DNA from: Evtepia sp.
GTDB lineage: Bacteria > Bacillota > Clostridia > Oscillospirales > Oscillospiraceae
Direction of reading: 5' to 3'
Length of the DNA: 17,109 nt
Assembly (NCBI GenBank): GCA_020025735.1
Contig: JAHHRP010000027.1
Span: 1 to 17,109, forward strand
In this document: positions 1 through 6,561 of the stretch, piece by piece
How positions within the stretch are numbered: the first letter of the stretch is position 1
How the letters are laid out: each line of letters opens with the position of its first letter
Position numbers and translations under genes: made by a program
The notes under the pieces: generated by a model
Databases searched by the model: none
What the model saw: only the letters and a program-made list of their open reading frames with translations
Told to the model about the DNA's origin: nothing

Positions 1-34
1 CTGTCAGAAATTTATAAAAATTCGATAAATCCCA

Positions 35-63
35 TTGCAGTTTTTCCGTTGGTATGGTAACAT
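35..63 (+). promoter_or_regulatory. Probable sigma-A promoter of the P-loop/zinc-ribbon operon
   Basis: TTGCAG at 35-40 and TAACAT at 58-63 are separated by 17 bp, close to the TTGACA/TATAAT consensus. The likely transcription start near 70 gives a short leader before the ribosome binding site at 95-102. No other promoter candidate is visible upstream of the first gene. This is a motif match only. Confidence 0.5.
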
Positions 64-110
64 GAAGCCATCAGAACGTATCGTTTCTGGATCAAGAAGG
101 AGTGATTTTC

Positions 111-524
111 ATGGTTCGAGTGATTATGGGCGCCAAAGGCACCGGTAAGACCAAGCAGATGATTGATATGATTAACCGCGCTGCTGAGAACGAAAGCGGC
201 AATGTAGTTTGTGTGGAAATGGGCAAGAAGCTCCGCTTTGATGTCAGCCCGAATGTTCGCCTGGTAGAGTCCAGCGATTTCGCCGCAGACAACTTCACCT
301 TTTTCAAAGGTTTTATCAGCGGAATGTATGCTTCCAACTACGACCTGACCCATGTGTTCATTGACAGCCTGTGCAAAATTATCCCCTCTGAGCCTGATGC
401 CCCTGAGGTGGAAGAGTTCCTGGCCTGGCTGGACCGCTTCTCCGACACCAATGGTGTGAAATTTACCATCACCATCAGCGCTGACGTTGCCCTGGCCACC
501 GAGGCCATGAAGGCATATTTCTAA
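111..524 (+). CDS. Small P-loop NTP-binding protein of unknown function
   Basis: A 137-residue soluble protein. A Walker A motif (GAKGTGKT, residues 7-14) lies almost at the N terminus. A hydrophobic strand ending in Asp (HVFID, residues 81-85) is a plausible Walker B. No signal peptide or membrane segment is seen. The fold suggests an ATP/GTP-binding P-loop protein much shorter than most NTPases, so it may be a minimal domain or need a partner. A GTG at 102 is in frame, but it overlaps the AAGAAGGAG ribosome binding site. The ATG at 111, 8 nt after AGGAG, is therefore the likely start. It is followed after 48 nt by a zinc-ribbon gene on the same strand, so the two are probably one operon. 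I do not recognise a named family and infer no substrate. Confidence 0.8.
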   Translation: MVRVIMGAKGTGKTKQMIDMINRAAENESGNVVCVEMGKKLRFDVSPNVRLVESSDFAADNFTFFKGFISGMYASNYDLTHVFIDSLCKIIPSEPDAPEVEEFLAWLDRFSDTNGVKFTITISADVALATEAMKAYF

Positions 525-572
525 AATCGCTGTCCCCCCAGCATTCGTTCCTGGAGGAAGGAGGGATGCCCC

Positions 573-1040
573 ATGGCATTGCGTGAAAAACTGAACAGTC
601 TGGCGGCAGAAGCGGCCAACAAGGCCAACACCGCCATCGAACATGGCCGCCTGAGTTTGAAAATCAGCGCCGAGGAGAAAAAAATCGACACCTACATCAT
701 GAACCTTGGTCAGCTGCTGCTGGACAAGTTGGATGCAGAGGAGTCCTTCGATGACGAGGTCATGGCGCTCTACGCCTCCATCCAGGCCTCCCGGCAGGTA
801 ATCGCTCAGGCCCGGACGGAGATCGAAGCCAACCGGCAGCCGGAGGATGACGCTGATCGTTCCCCTGCGGATGACCCCTGCTGCCCCAACTGTGGCCGTC
901 AGGTCTTTTGGGGAGACCGCTACTGTGCCCAGTGCGGCGCACGGTTACAGATGGGAATTCCTCAGCCGGAAACACCAGACGCTGACGCTGACACGGCAGC
1001 CCATGAAGCATCAGAAGACCCCACTTCTGCTGGGGAGTGA
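573..1040 (+). CDS. Zinc-ribbon protein with helical N-terminal region
   Basis: A 155-residue protein. Residues 1-90 are rich in Ala, Lys, Glu and Gln and look helical, perhaps coiled coil. A treble-clef-like zinc ribbon follows: CPNC at 104-107 and CAQC at 118-121, the four Cys that would bind one zinc ion. The tail (about 129-155) is acidic and low-complexity. No membrane segment is seen, so it is probably cytoplasmic. The start is supported by GGAGGAAGGAGG at 553-564, 8 nt before the ATG. Proteins with a helical segment plus a C-terminal zinc ribbon are common in Clostridia and mostly uncharacterised. Cotranscription with the P-loop gene suggests a shared job, but the sequence does not show what it is. 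Confidence 0.8.
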   Translation: MALREKLNSLAAEAANKANTAIEHGRLSLKISAEEKKIDTYIMNLGQLLLDKLDAEESFDDEVMALYASIQASRQVIAQARTEIEANRQPEDDADRSPADDPCCPNCGRQVFWGDRYCAQCGARLQMGIPQPETPDADADTAAHEASEDPTSAGE

Positions 1041-1126
1041 TCCCAAAGAAAAGGACGCCTCCTGTTTGGTGTCGTTCCATAGGGATACAAACCTTTTGAA
1101 TCCCTATTACAAATTTAAGATTTTGC

Positions 1127-1171
1127 CTGAAGAAGGGCGGTTGTGCTTGTAGCACAACCGCCCTTCTTCAG
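1127..1171. terminator. Perfect 20-bp hairpin between convergent genes
   Basis: Arms 1127-1146 and 1152-1171 are perfectly complementary over 20 bp around a 5-nt loop (TTGTA). The hairpin sits between the end of the zinc-ribbon gene (+) and the end of the histidine kinase gene (-), the usual place for a bidirectional terminator. The tract after it is only moderately T-rich on either strand, so termination strength is uncertain. The rest of 1041-1239 shows no gene. Confidence 0.65.
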
Positions 1172-1239
1172 ATCTCCTATTCTTTCACCGCTCCTTCTTC
1201 TCATGGCAGTTCTTTGAGATACTGGCCAGTCCCCTCTTT

Positions 1240-2511
1240 CTACGGTTGTAATGGAATACTGATCAGCAGCTCAAACTTGTTGCCTGTGGGAGCAGCTTCC
1301 AAAAAGCCGCCATATCTGGTGACAATTTCCCCCATACCTGCCAGCCCGAAGCCATGGACTTTTTTATCCTTTTTCGTTGTGCTGAGATCCCTGTGTATTT
1401 CCCCATCCAATGAATTCTCAACGCACAGCATGAACAAGCCTCGCTCAGCCTTGCAGCGAATGGAAATATGCTTGTCCTCCGATTTTTGGGCGGCTTCTAT
1501 TGCGTTGTCTAAGGCATTGCCCAACAGCGCACACAGATCCGTGTCCGCAATGGGGAGCATAGCAGGCAGGACAATTTGTATGTCCGCCATCATCCCACGC
1601 TGTTCCATCTCCTCCCACTTGGATGACACCACTACATTGACAATCTCGTTTTCACAGATATGATGCGAGTGATGCAATGCCTTTACCTCCACCAATTCAA
1701 GAATATACTGTCTGGCCTTTTCGGTTTCCCCTCGCTCCAAAAGCCCGAGCGCTGCGTGCAGATGGTTCTGCAAATCATGGCGTAAGGTACGCACCTGTGT
1801 TTGTTCCCGCTTCAAACCTTGATAGTACCATTCACGCATCTCAGAAAACGCAGCGGCCTGCGCTTTTGTTTCATACTCAGCGAGTACAAGGATACTCCGA
1901 AGCAGTACCAAGGAGGAAAGCAAGCAGATCGGCAGGATCACTGCGCCCTGAAACCAGTTGAAGTGATGCAGCAGGATGGAATCCGGCATCCAGTAAGCAG
2001 GGAGGATCAGGATGGACAAGGCGGCAAAGGGCAGCAGGGTAAGCCCCGCACAGATCTCCCACAAATGATGCGGCAGCTGGATGCTTTCCTTTTGCAGCTG
2101 GTTGTAAAACGCCAAATACAACAGGCCGAAAACCAGCGGCCGCACCAGTCTGCTGACAATCCCGTAATCTCCAAAACGGTCAAGGGGAATCAAATAGGTA
2201 TCGGCCATGGCACAGACCGACATGACAAAGCAGAAAAAAACGCCGCCCACTGTGATCCTCCCCAACAGGTCCCCCGTTGTGGCAAGCAGGAACGCCAACA
2301 TATAAAACGGCAGTGTCATAGCGAAGTTGTTATCACCAACCCAAATCACCATACTGCTTGTCAACGCCAACGTGACAAACAGCAGGATCTTTGCCCAGCG
2401 TGGTTCCTTTCCTGCCACAAACCCTCTGCACAGGCGATAGAGAAAAAAACCACTCAGACACACCGAAAGGAGGTATGTGACAAACGAAAATAGCGTCAGA
2501 TGCAGAAACAT
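1240..2511 (-). CDS. GHKL-type sensor histidine kinase (AgrC/VirS-like)
   Basis: A 423-residue membrane kinase, partner of the LytTR regulator just upstream. The N-terminal ~210 residues hold about six or seven hydrophobic helices (for example near 5-26, 41-58, 67-80, 88-104, 123-137, 153-172, 188-208) with little extracellular sequence. This architecture is typical of peptide or membrane-stress sensors. A linker helix leads to the phosphoacceptor motif RHDLQNH with His245. An N-box (LLGNALDNAIEA, 329-340) and a glycine-rich ATP lid (HGFGLAGMG, 386-394) follow, which define the GHKL ATPase family. The ATG lies 6 nt after the stop of the regulator, with AAAGGA upstream, so translation is probably coupled. 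The ligand cannot be read from sequence. The neighbouring BceAB-type transporter suggests antimicrobial peptide or cell-wall stress. Confidence 0.9.
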   Translation of the reverse strand: MFLHLTLFSFVTYLLSVCLSGFFLYRLCRGFVAGKEPRWAKILLFVTLALTSSMVIWVGDNNFAMTLPFYMLAFLLATTGDLLGRITVGGVFFCFVMSVCAMADTYLIPLDRFGDYGIVSRLVRPLVFGLLYLAFYNQLQKESIQLPHHLWEICAGLTLLPFAALSILILPAYWMPDSILLHHFNWFQGAVILPICLLSSLVLLRSILVLAEYETKAQAAAFSEMREWYYQGLKREQTQVRTLRHDLQNHLHAALGLLERGETEKARQYILELVEVKALHHSHHICENEIVNVVVSSKWEEMEQRGMMADIQIVLPAMLPIADTDLCALLGNALDNAIEAAQKSEDKHISIRCKAERGLFMLCVENSLDGEIHRDLSTTKKDKKVHGFGLAGMGEIVTRYGGFLEAAPTGNKFELLISIPLQP

Positions 2512-2517
2512 GACCGC

Positions 2518-3237
2518 TCATCCTTTCAACGCACTTCTGGTTAGTGCAAGCAGTGCTTGCTGATGATAGGACCGACTGATGGGCAAAGTATCTGCTCCGA
2601 TCTGGACTTCATGGCCGCAGATTTGCCGGATGGCATCCGCCCGTACCAAGTATCTCTGGTGAATACGGACAAAATCGGAGCCGGACAGTTCCTGTGCTAC
2701 TTGGTCCAGTTTCCCGTAAAATTCGTACCTGCGCTGCGAGGTGACACAATTTACTTTACGACGGTCAGATTCAAAATACAAAATCTCTTTGTATGGAATG
2801 CGATACCAAATGTCTCCATTGTGGCAGGAATAAATCTGTCCCGCATCTTTGCACTGCTTTGCCAGCGTGCGGGAAAGGATGGCTTCCACCTGTTCTCTCT
2901 TGGCGGGTTTCAACAGGTAATCCAACGCACCTACACCATAGCCATCGAACACATAGTCTGAGAACCCGGTGACGAAAACGATTTGCAGAACATCGTTGTC
3001 CACACGGAGCTTTCTTGCCGTCTCCATCCCACTGAGCTTTCCCAGTTCAATATCCAGAAACAATAGATCAATCTCATTGCGATGCTTTTCCATCCACGAA
3101 AGCAGTGTTTCTCCAGAGGAAAACGCATAGATCTTGTGTTCCATGGTTCGGTGTTCCAAAACACTTTCCAAAAGCCAGCAAAGACTCTGCCGATTTTCCT
3201 GGTTATCATCACAAACCGCGATTGACATCATGATCAT
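2518..3237 (-). CDS. LytTR-family response regulator
   Basis: A 239-residue transcription regulator. The receiver domain (about 4-122) has the acidic pair D10/D11, the phosphoacceptor D62 in LLFLDIELG, T90 and K110 (LLKPAK). A LytTR DNA-binding domain follows (about 135-235; EILYFESDRRKVNCV, then the FVRIHQRYLVR and PISRSY motifs). LytTR domains bind pairs of roughly 9-bp direct repeats about two helical turns apart, and such repeats are present in the divergent gap (3325-3371). AAAGGAGG at 3243-3250 supports the ATG at 3237; the in-frame ATG codons at 3231 and 3228 are alternatives. It is the first gene of the operon with the GHKL kinase and is divergent from the ABC transporter it likely controls. 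Confidence 0.92.
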   Translation of the reverse strand: MIMMSIAVCDDNQENRQSLCWLLESVLEHRTMEHKIYAFSSGETLLSWMEKHRNEIDLLFLDIELGKLSGMETARKLRVDNDVLQIVFVTGFSDYVFDGYGVGALDYLLKPAKREQVEAILSRTLAKQCKDAGQIYSCHNGDIWYRIPYKEILYFESDRRKVNCVTSQRRYEFYGKLDQVAQELSGSDFVRIHQRYLVRADAIRQICGHEVQIGADTLPISRSYHQQALLALTRSALKG

Positions 3238-3267
3238 CCAATCCTCCTTTCGATGGTATGTGCCTTA

Positions 3268-3297
3268 ATTTTATCATGAAGCAAGGAAATAGCAAAA
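3268..3297 (-). promoter_or_regulatory. Probable promoter of the regulator-kinase operon
   Basis: On the minus strand, TAAAAT at 3273-3268 matches five of six -10 positions. It is preceded by TGA, giving an extended -10 element. A weak -35 (TTTGCT, 3296-3291) lies 17 bp upstream. The predicted start would be about 25 nt before the AAAGGAGG site. Confidence 0.45.
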
Positions 3298-3324
3298 CCA
3301 AACTTTACAAGGAAACGCCTGTTT

Positions 3325-3371
3325 ATGACATCCCGTTGCCAAACATGACAGAAAAATTTTCAAAGATGACA
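3325..3371. promoter_or_regulatory. Three ATGACA boxes, candidate LytTR operator
   Basis: ATGACA occurs at 3325-3330, 3345-3350 and 3366-3371, with start-to-start spacings of 20 and 21 bp. The extended form of the second and third boxes is (A/G)ATGACAG (the second reads CATGACAG). This two-helical-turn phasing is the known geometry of LytTR binding sites. The boxes sit between the divergent regulator and transporter operons and end 8 bp upstream of the candidate transporter -35. The assignment to this regulator is inferred from context. Confidence 0.5.
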
Positions 3372-3378
3372 GCCCTAG

Positions 3379-3407
3379 TTGCAGCGCCTCTTCTGATTTG
3401 ATACTTT
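3379..3407 (+). promoter_or_regulatory. Weak, probably activated promoter of the ABC transporter operon
   Basis: TTGCAG (3379-3384) and TACTTT (3402-3407) are 17 bp apart. Each matches the consensus at only about half its positions, as expected for a promoter that depends on an activator bound just upstream. The AAAGGAG ribosome binding site follows at 3432-3438. Confidence 0.35.
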
Positions 3408-3442
3408 TGATTTGATCGTTAAAAGCAATCGAAAGGAGTGCC

Positions 3443-4198
3443 ATGATGTTATCTGTTCAAACGCTATATAAGTCCTACAAAGTCGGAAACAACAACTATG
3501 AAGTGTTGAAAGGGGTTTCATTGGAAGTACAAAAAGGGGAATTTGTTGGGGTCATGGGTCCTTCTGGTTCAGGGAAATCCACCCTCTTAAACTGCATTTC
3601 CTGCTACATTCCCACCGATTCTGGAAAAATCAAGCTGAGCAACATAGATCTGGCAGCGCTGGATGAGGAACACATCGCCCAGGTTCGCAACGAAAAGCTT
3701 GGCTTTATCTTTCAAGATTTCCTCCTTCTGGACGGCCTGACAATCCGAGACAACATCATGCTGCCTTGCATCATTGGCGGCCGCACCGATGATGCCATGG
3801 AAAAAAGCGCGGATATGCTTTGTGATTTGTTCGGGATTTCTCACATAAAAAACAAGTTTCCGGCAGATGTGTCCGGCGGTGAGCGGCAGCGCACGGCTGT
3901 GGCCCGCGCACTCATCAACAATCCAGAGCTGATTTTGGCAGACGAACCTACGGGAAACCTGGATTCAAAGTCTGCCCAGACCGTCATTGATGCTTTCCTG
4001 CGGGCAAAAAACGACCTGTCTGCTACCATCTTCATGGTGACCCATGATTCCTTTGCTGCAAGTTTTTGTGACCGTGTGGTGATCCTAAAAGATGGCAATG
4101 TGCGGAAAACCCTGGTCCGCGGAGAACAGGAACGCCGGGCCTTTCAGGACGCTCTCTTGGATACCATCCGAGACCTAAGTGAGGTGACGGGAGAATGA
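3443..4198 (+). CDS. ABC transporter ATP-binding protein, BceA-type
   Basis: A 251-residue ATPase that would power the permease encoded next to it. All catalytic motifs are present: Walker A GPSGSGKST (39-47), Q-loop Gln91 in FIFQD, signature SGGERQR (144-150), Walker B LILADEP (163-169) with Glu168, D-loop GNLDS (171-175) and switch His201 in MVTHD. Length and motif spelling fit the MacB/LolD/BceA branch, which pairs with FtsX-fold permeases. The ATG at 3443 is 4 nt after AAAGGAG and is followed at once by a second ATG at 3446 with better spacing; either could be used. The gene overlaps the permease gene by 4 nt. In the BceAB family the complex acts at the cytoplasmic membrane to free cell-wall precursors from antimicrobial peptides. 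That role is inferred here. Confidence 0.93.
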   Translation: MMLSVQTLYKSYKVGNNNYEVLKGVSLEVQKGEFVGVMGPSGSGKSTLLNCISCYIPTDSGKIKLSNIDLAALDEEHIAQVRNEKLGFIFQDFLLLDGLTIRDNIMLPCIIGGRTDDAMEKSADMLCDLFGISHIKNKFPADVSGGERQRTAVARALINNPELILADEPTGNLDSKSAQTVIDAFLRAKNDLSATIFMVTHDSFAASFCDRVVILKDGNVRKTLVRGEQERRAFQDALLDTIRDLSEVTGE

Positions 4199-6315
4199 GA
4201 ACTCTATCTGCCGTTTTTTCCACCCTGCGAAAGAAAGGAAAAAAACAATATACCTTGCTCGCTGGCTGCCTGTTCTTCTCAAGTCTGCTCATCACCGCCT
4301 TTTGCATGATGATGAATTCCCCCACGATACAGAACTCCTTGCCGGAGGGAGGAGATTCTCGCAAGCAAGTCATGATGATCTTCGTGCTGGCGGTCATTGG
4401 CTGTGCTGTATTCTCTGTCTATGCAGCTGGTTTGTTCTTTCGTTATAAATCCAGAGAATCTGGTGTGTTTTTGGCGCTGGGTGTAAGCAGGAACGTGTTG
4501 GGACGGCAGCTGCGGCGGGAGGTCCTGGGCCTGACGCTTGCTTCCTGTGGCGCAGGTCTTGTTTTGGGAACCCCATTGTGCTGGATCATCTGGGCCATTT
4601 TTCGCCTGACGCTGGTGGACACACCGGAGATGGCCTTGATTTTTGCTTGGCAGGCGTATCTCATCCCTGTGTCTTTCACGGTGTTTGTTTTGCTCGCACT
4701 TCTTATCATGCAGCGCCATTTCCTGGCACGCGTCAATGTGTTGGACATCATTCAGGAAAGCCACCGGGCAGAGCCTGTTCGCGCCGTGCCTGGCTGGTAT
4801 GGCTGGGGTGGCATTTGCATGATGGTCTTGGGAGGGCTGCTGGGATATTTTGTTCCCACCTTCTGTGTCCTGGTTCTGCATTGGTATGCCCCCGGAATCC
4901 TTACCGCACTGTTTTATCTGCCAGCGCTGATCGGTCTGTACTGGGTGCTGCTTTACACGGTGACAGGCGGTTGGCACCGTGGCAAAAACCGGTATCCTCA
5001 TCTGATTGAAAACAGCATGATGCAGTTTCAGGGGCGGCAGACCGTCCGCAATATGTTGGTGGTGACGGTTCTGGTGGCAGGGGCATACTTTGCCTCCTTC
5101 TATCCACCGACGATGACGGCGCCAGGCAAGGAGGAAATTGAAAACCGTCCCATGGACTACTGCTTTTTTTATCGAGCCGATCGGGAGATGATTGGAAAAA
5201 ACGACATAGACGCTTTGGCCGCAGAACACGGCGTATCGCTTACAGACTATGTGGAAATGCCATCGGCATCCCTTATCGTGGATGGGAAGGCACAGATTGA
5301 AACAGACAGTTCTATGGGCACAACGTATACGGAAGAATACACCAAAACCTTGGCAGAAACTCGCTTTTTTTCCGTATCTGCATGGAACGCTCTTACTGGG
5401 GACAACCTTACATTAAACCCAGGTGAGAGTGCTGCAACATTCGATCGTTATGGCGATTTTCATACGATTGGTTTGATTACCAATCCACTCACCAAGAAGG
5501 AACTTCCGGTTCGCACCTTAGACACGCCCCTCCGAAGCGATTTGTTCCGGGACATTCGCGTTCTTTCGGATGAGGACTATTCGCAGATCACCCAAGGCTT
5601 GCCTCTGGATTGGCAGGAAGTGCAGGTTGTATTCAACGCAGAGAACGACAGCTACGCCTTCTCCAAAGTGCTCTTCCACACCATTGTAACACACTCCGGG
5701 GAGGAGGCAACCCGCTTCGCCGGCTATGACCGCATAGTTCGGGCGCATAAACTTGCAAATGGTGAACCCTATTATCTTGACCCAGAGCACCCGGACCGCG
5801 CATCCTTTCCCACCATCGACCCAAGCAAGCCAGACTCCTCCGATTTTCGTCTCAACTGGATGTATATGCCAAAATTCAGAGCCTTGGATCAAGGGGATTT
5901 CATTTCCAATTTTGCAGTGTTCCTGCTCCTGTTTGTGTTTGTTGCCATCCTCTGTTTTGCGTCGGTGGCAGTCATCCTGTATACCCGCAGCCAGACCCTG
6001 ATGCTGACCAATGCCTGGGTATATGAAGATCTGCGCAAGCTGGGCGCGTCCGACGCCTATCTCCGCAAAACGGCCAAAGGACAGGTAAAACGGGTCTTTC
6101 TCCCACCCCTTGTCATTGGAACACTCCTGATCTTGTGCTTTTATACGCTAATTTTGATGGGCAACGGCGGGGATGGTATGATTGATTCGGCCGAGCGCAC
6201 CGGATTTGCTGCCTGCTTGGCACTTGTCACAGCGATGTCCGCAGCGTTTTATGGATTGTATCGCGTCACAGTAAAAAAAGCGTGGGAAACCTTGGTTTCC
6301 CCTTCACAGAGGTAA
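4195..6315 (+). CDS. FtsX-fold ABC permease, BceB-type
   Basis: A 706-residue integral membrane protein. Hydrophobic segments lie near 20-40, 59-82, 108-136, 152-172, 203-229, 233-257 and 286-303. A large extracellular domain (about 304-570) follows, then helices near 574-596, 634-656 and 671-692. Ten helices with one large loop between the seventh and eighth is the hallmark of BceB permeases, which recognise bacitracin-like or lantibiotic peptides through that loop. The ATG overlaps the end of the ATPase gene (ATGA), indicating translational coupling. Bce permeases usually work with BceS-BceR two-component systems, with an OmpR-type regulator and a small kinase. Here the adjacent system is GHKL/LytTR instead. 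The substrate is unknown. Confidence 0.9.
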   Translation: MRTLSAVFSTLRKKGKKQYTLLAGCLFFSSLLITAFCMMMNSPTIQNSLPEGGDSRKQVMMIFVLAVIGCAVFSVYAAGLFFRYKSRESGVFLALGVSRNVLGRQLRREVLGLTLASCGAGLVLGTPLCWIIWAIFRLTLVDTPEMALIFAWQAYLIPVSFTVFVLLALLIMQRHFLARVNVLDIIQESHRAEPVRAVPGWYGWGGICMMVLGGLLGYFVPTFCVLVLHWYAPGILTALFYLPALIGLYWVLLYTVTGGWHRGKNRYPHLIENSMMQFQGRQTVRNMLVVTVLVAGAYFASFYPPTMTAPGKEEIENRPMDYCFFYRADREMIGKNDIDALAAEHGVSLTDYVEMPSASLIVDGKAQIETDSSMGTTYTEEYTKTLAETRFFSVSAWNALTGDNLTLNPGESAATFDRYGDFHTIGLITNPLTKKELPVRTLDTPLRSDLFRDIRVLSDEDYSQITQGLPLDWQEVQVVFNAENDSYAFSKVLFHTIVTHSGEEATRFAGYDRIVRAHKLANGEPYYLDPEHPDRASFPTIDPSKPDSSDFRLNWMYMPKFRALDQGDFISNFAVFLLLFVFVAILCFASVAVILYTRSQTLMLTNAWVYEDLRKLGASDAYLRKTAKGQVKRVFLPPLVIGTLLILCFYTLILMGNGGDGMIDSAERTGFAACLALVTAMSAAFYGLYRVTVKKAWETLVSPSQR

Positions 6316-6331
6316 CTTTGGTTGTACGAGA

Positions 6332-6375
6332 ATCCCCGGCAGAGATTGCTTCGGCACTTTCTGCCGGGGATCTTT
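6332..6375 (+). terminator. Intrinsic terminator of the ABC transporter operon
   Basis: A 12-bp GC-rich stem (6332-6343 with 6360-6371) is followed by CTTTT. It begins 16 nt after the permease stop codon, so it ends the two-gene transporter transcript. The stretch 6376-6499 holds no recognisable gene. Confidence 0.8.
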
Positions 6376-6499
6376 TATGCGCTTTCCTACAGTCGCAGCA
6401 GCGCCAGGATCAGGGGCTTACCTCTGCAAGTGTGTCAAATATCCATTGGCGCTATGCTTGCGAAAACATAGCACTTCCAAGATACTACGGTATGATGAA

Positions 6500-6539
6500 A
6501 CGAAAATGAGCAGCCGAAGTCCGGGAACTTCGGCTGCTC
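6500..6539 (-). terminator. Intrinsic terminator of the SLH surface protein gene
   Basis: A perfect 13-bp stem (6508-6520 with 6527-6539) surrounds a 6-nt loop. On the minus strand it is followed by ATTTTCGTTTC. It lies about 20 nt past the stop codon of the SLH gene and faces the transporter terminator, insulating the two convergent units. Confidence 0.8.
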
Positions 6540-6561
6540 GTCTGCTGGGATTGGATATGTC

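Noticed and set aside
4279..5229. Open frame on the minus strand opposite the permease gene
   Set aside because: The product is rich in His, Gln and Pro with no membrane or domain pattern, typical of an antisense shadow of a membrane protein gene.
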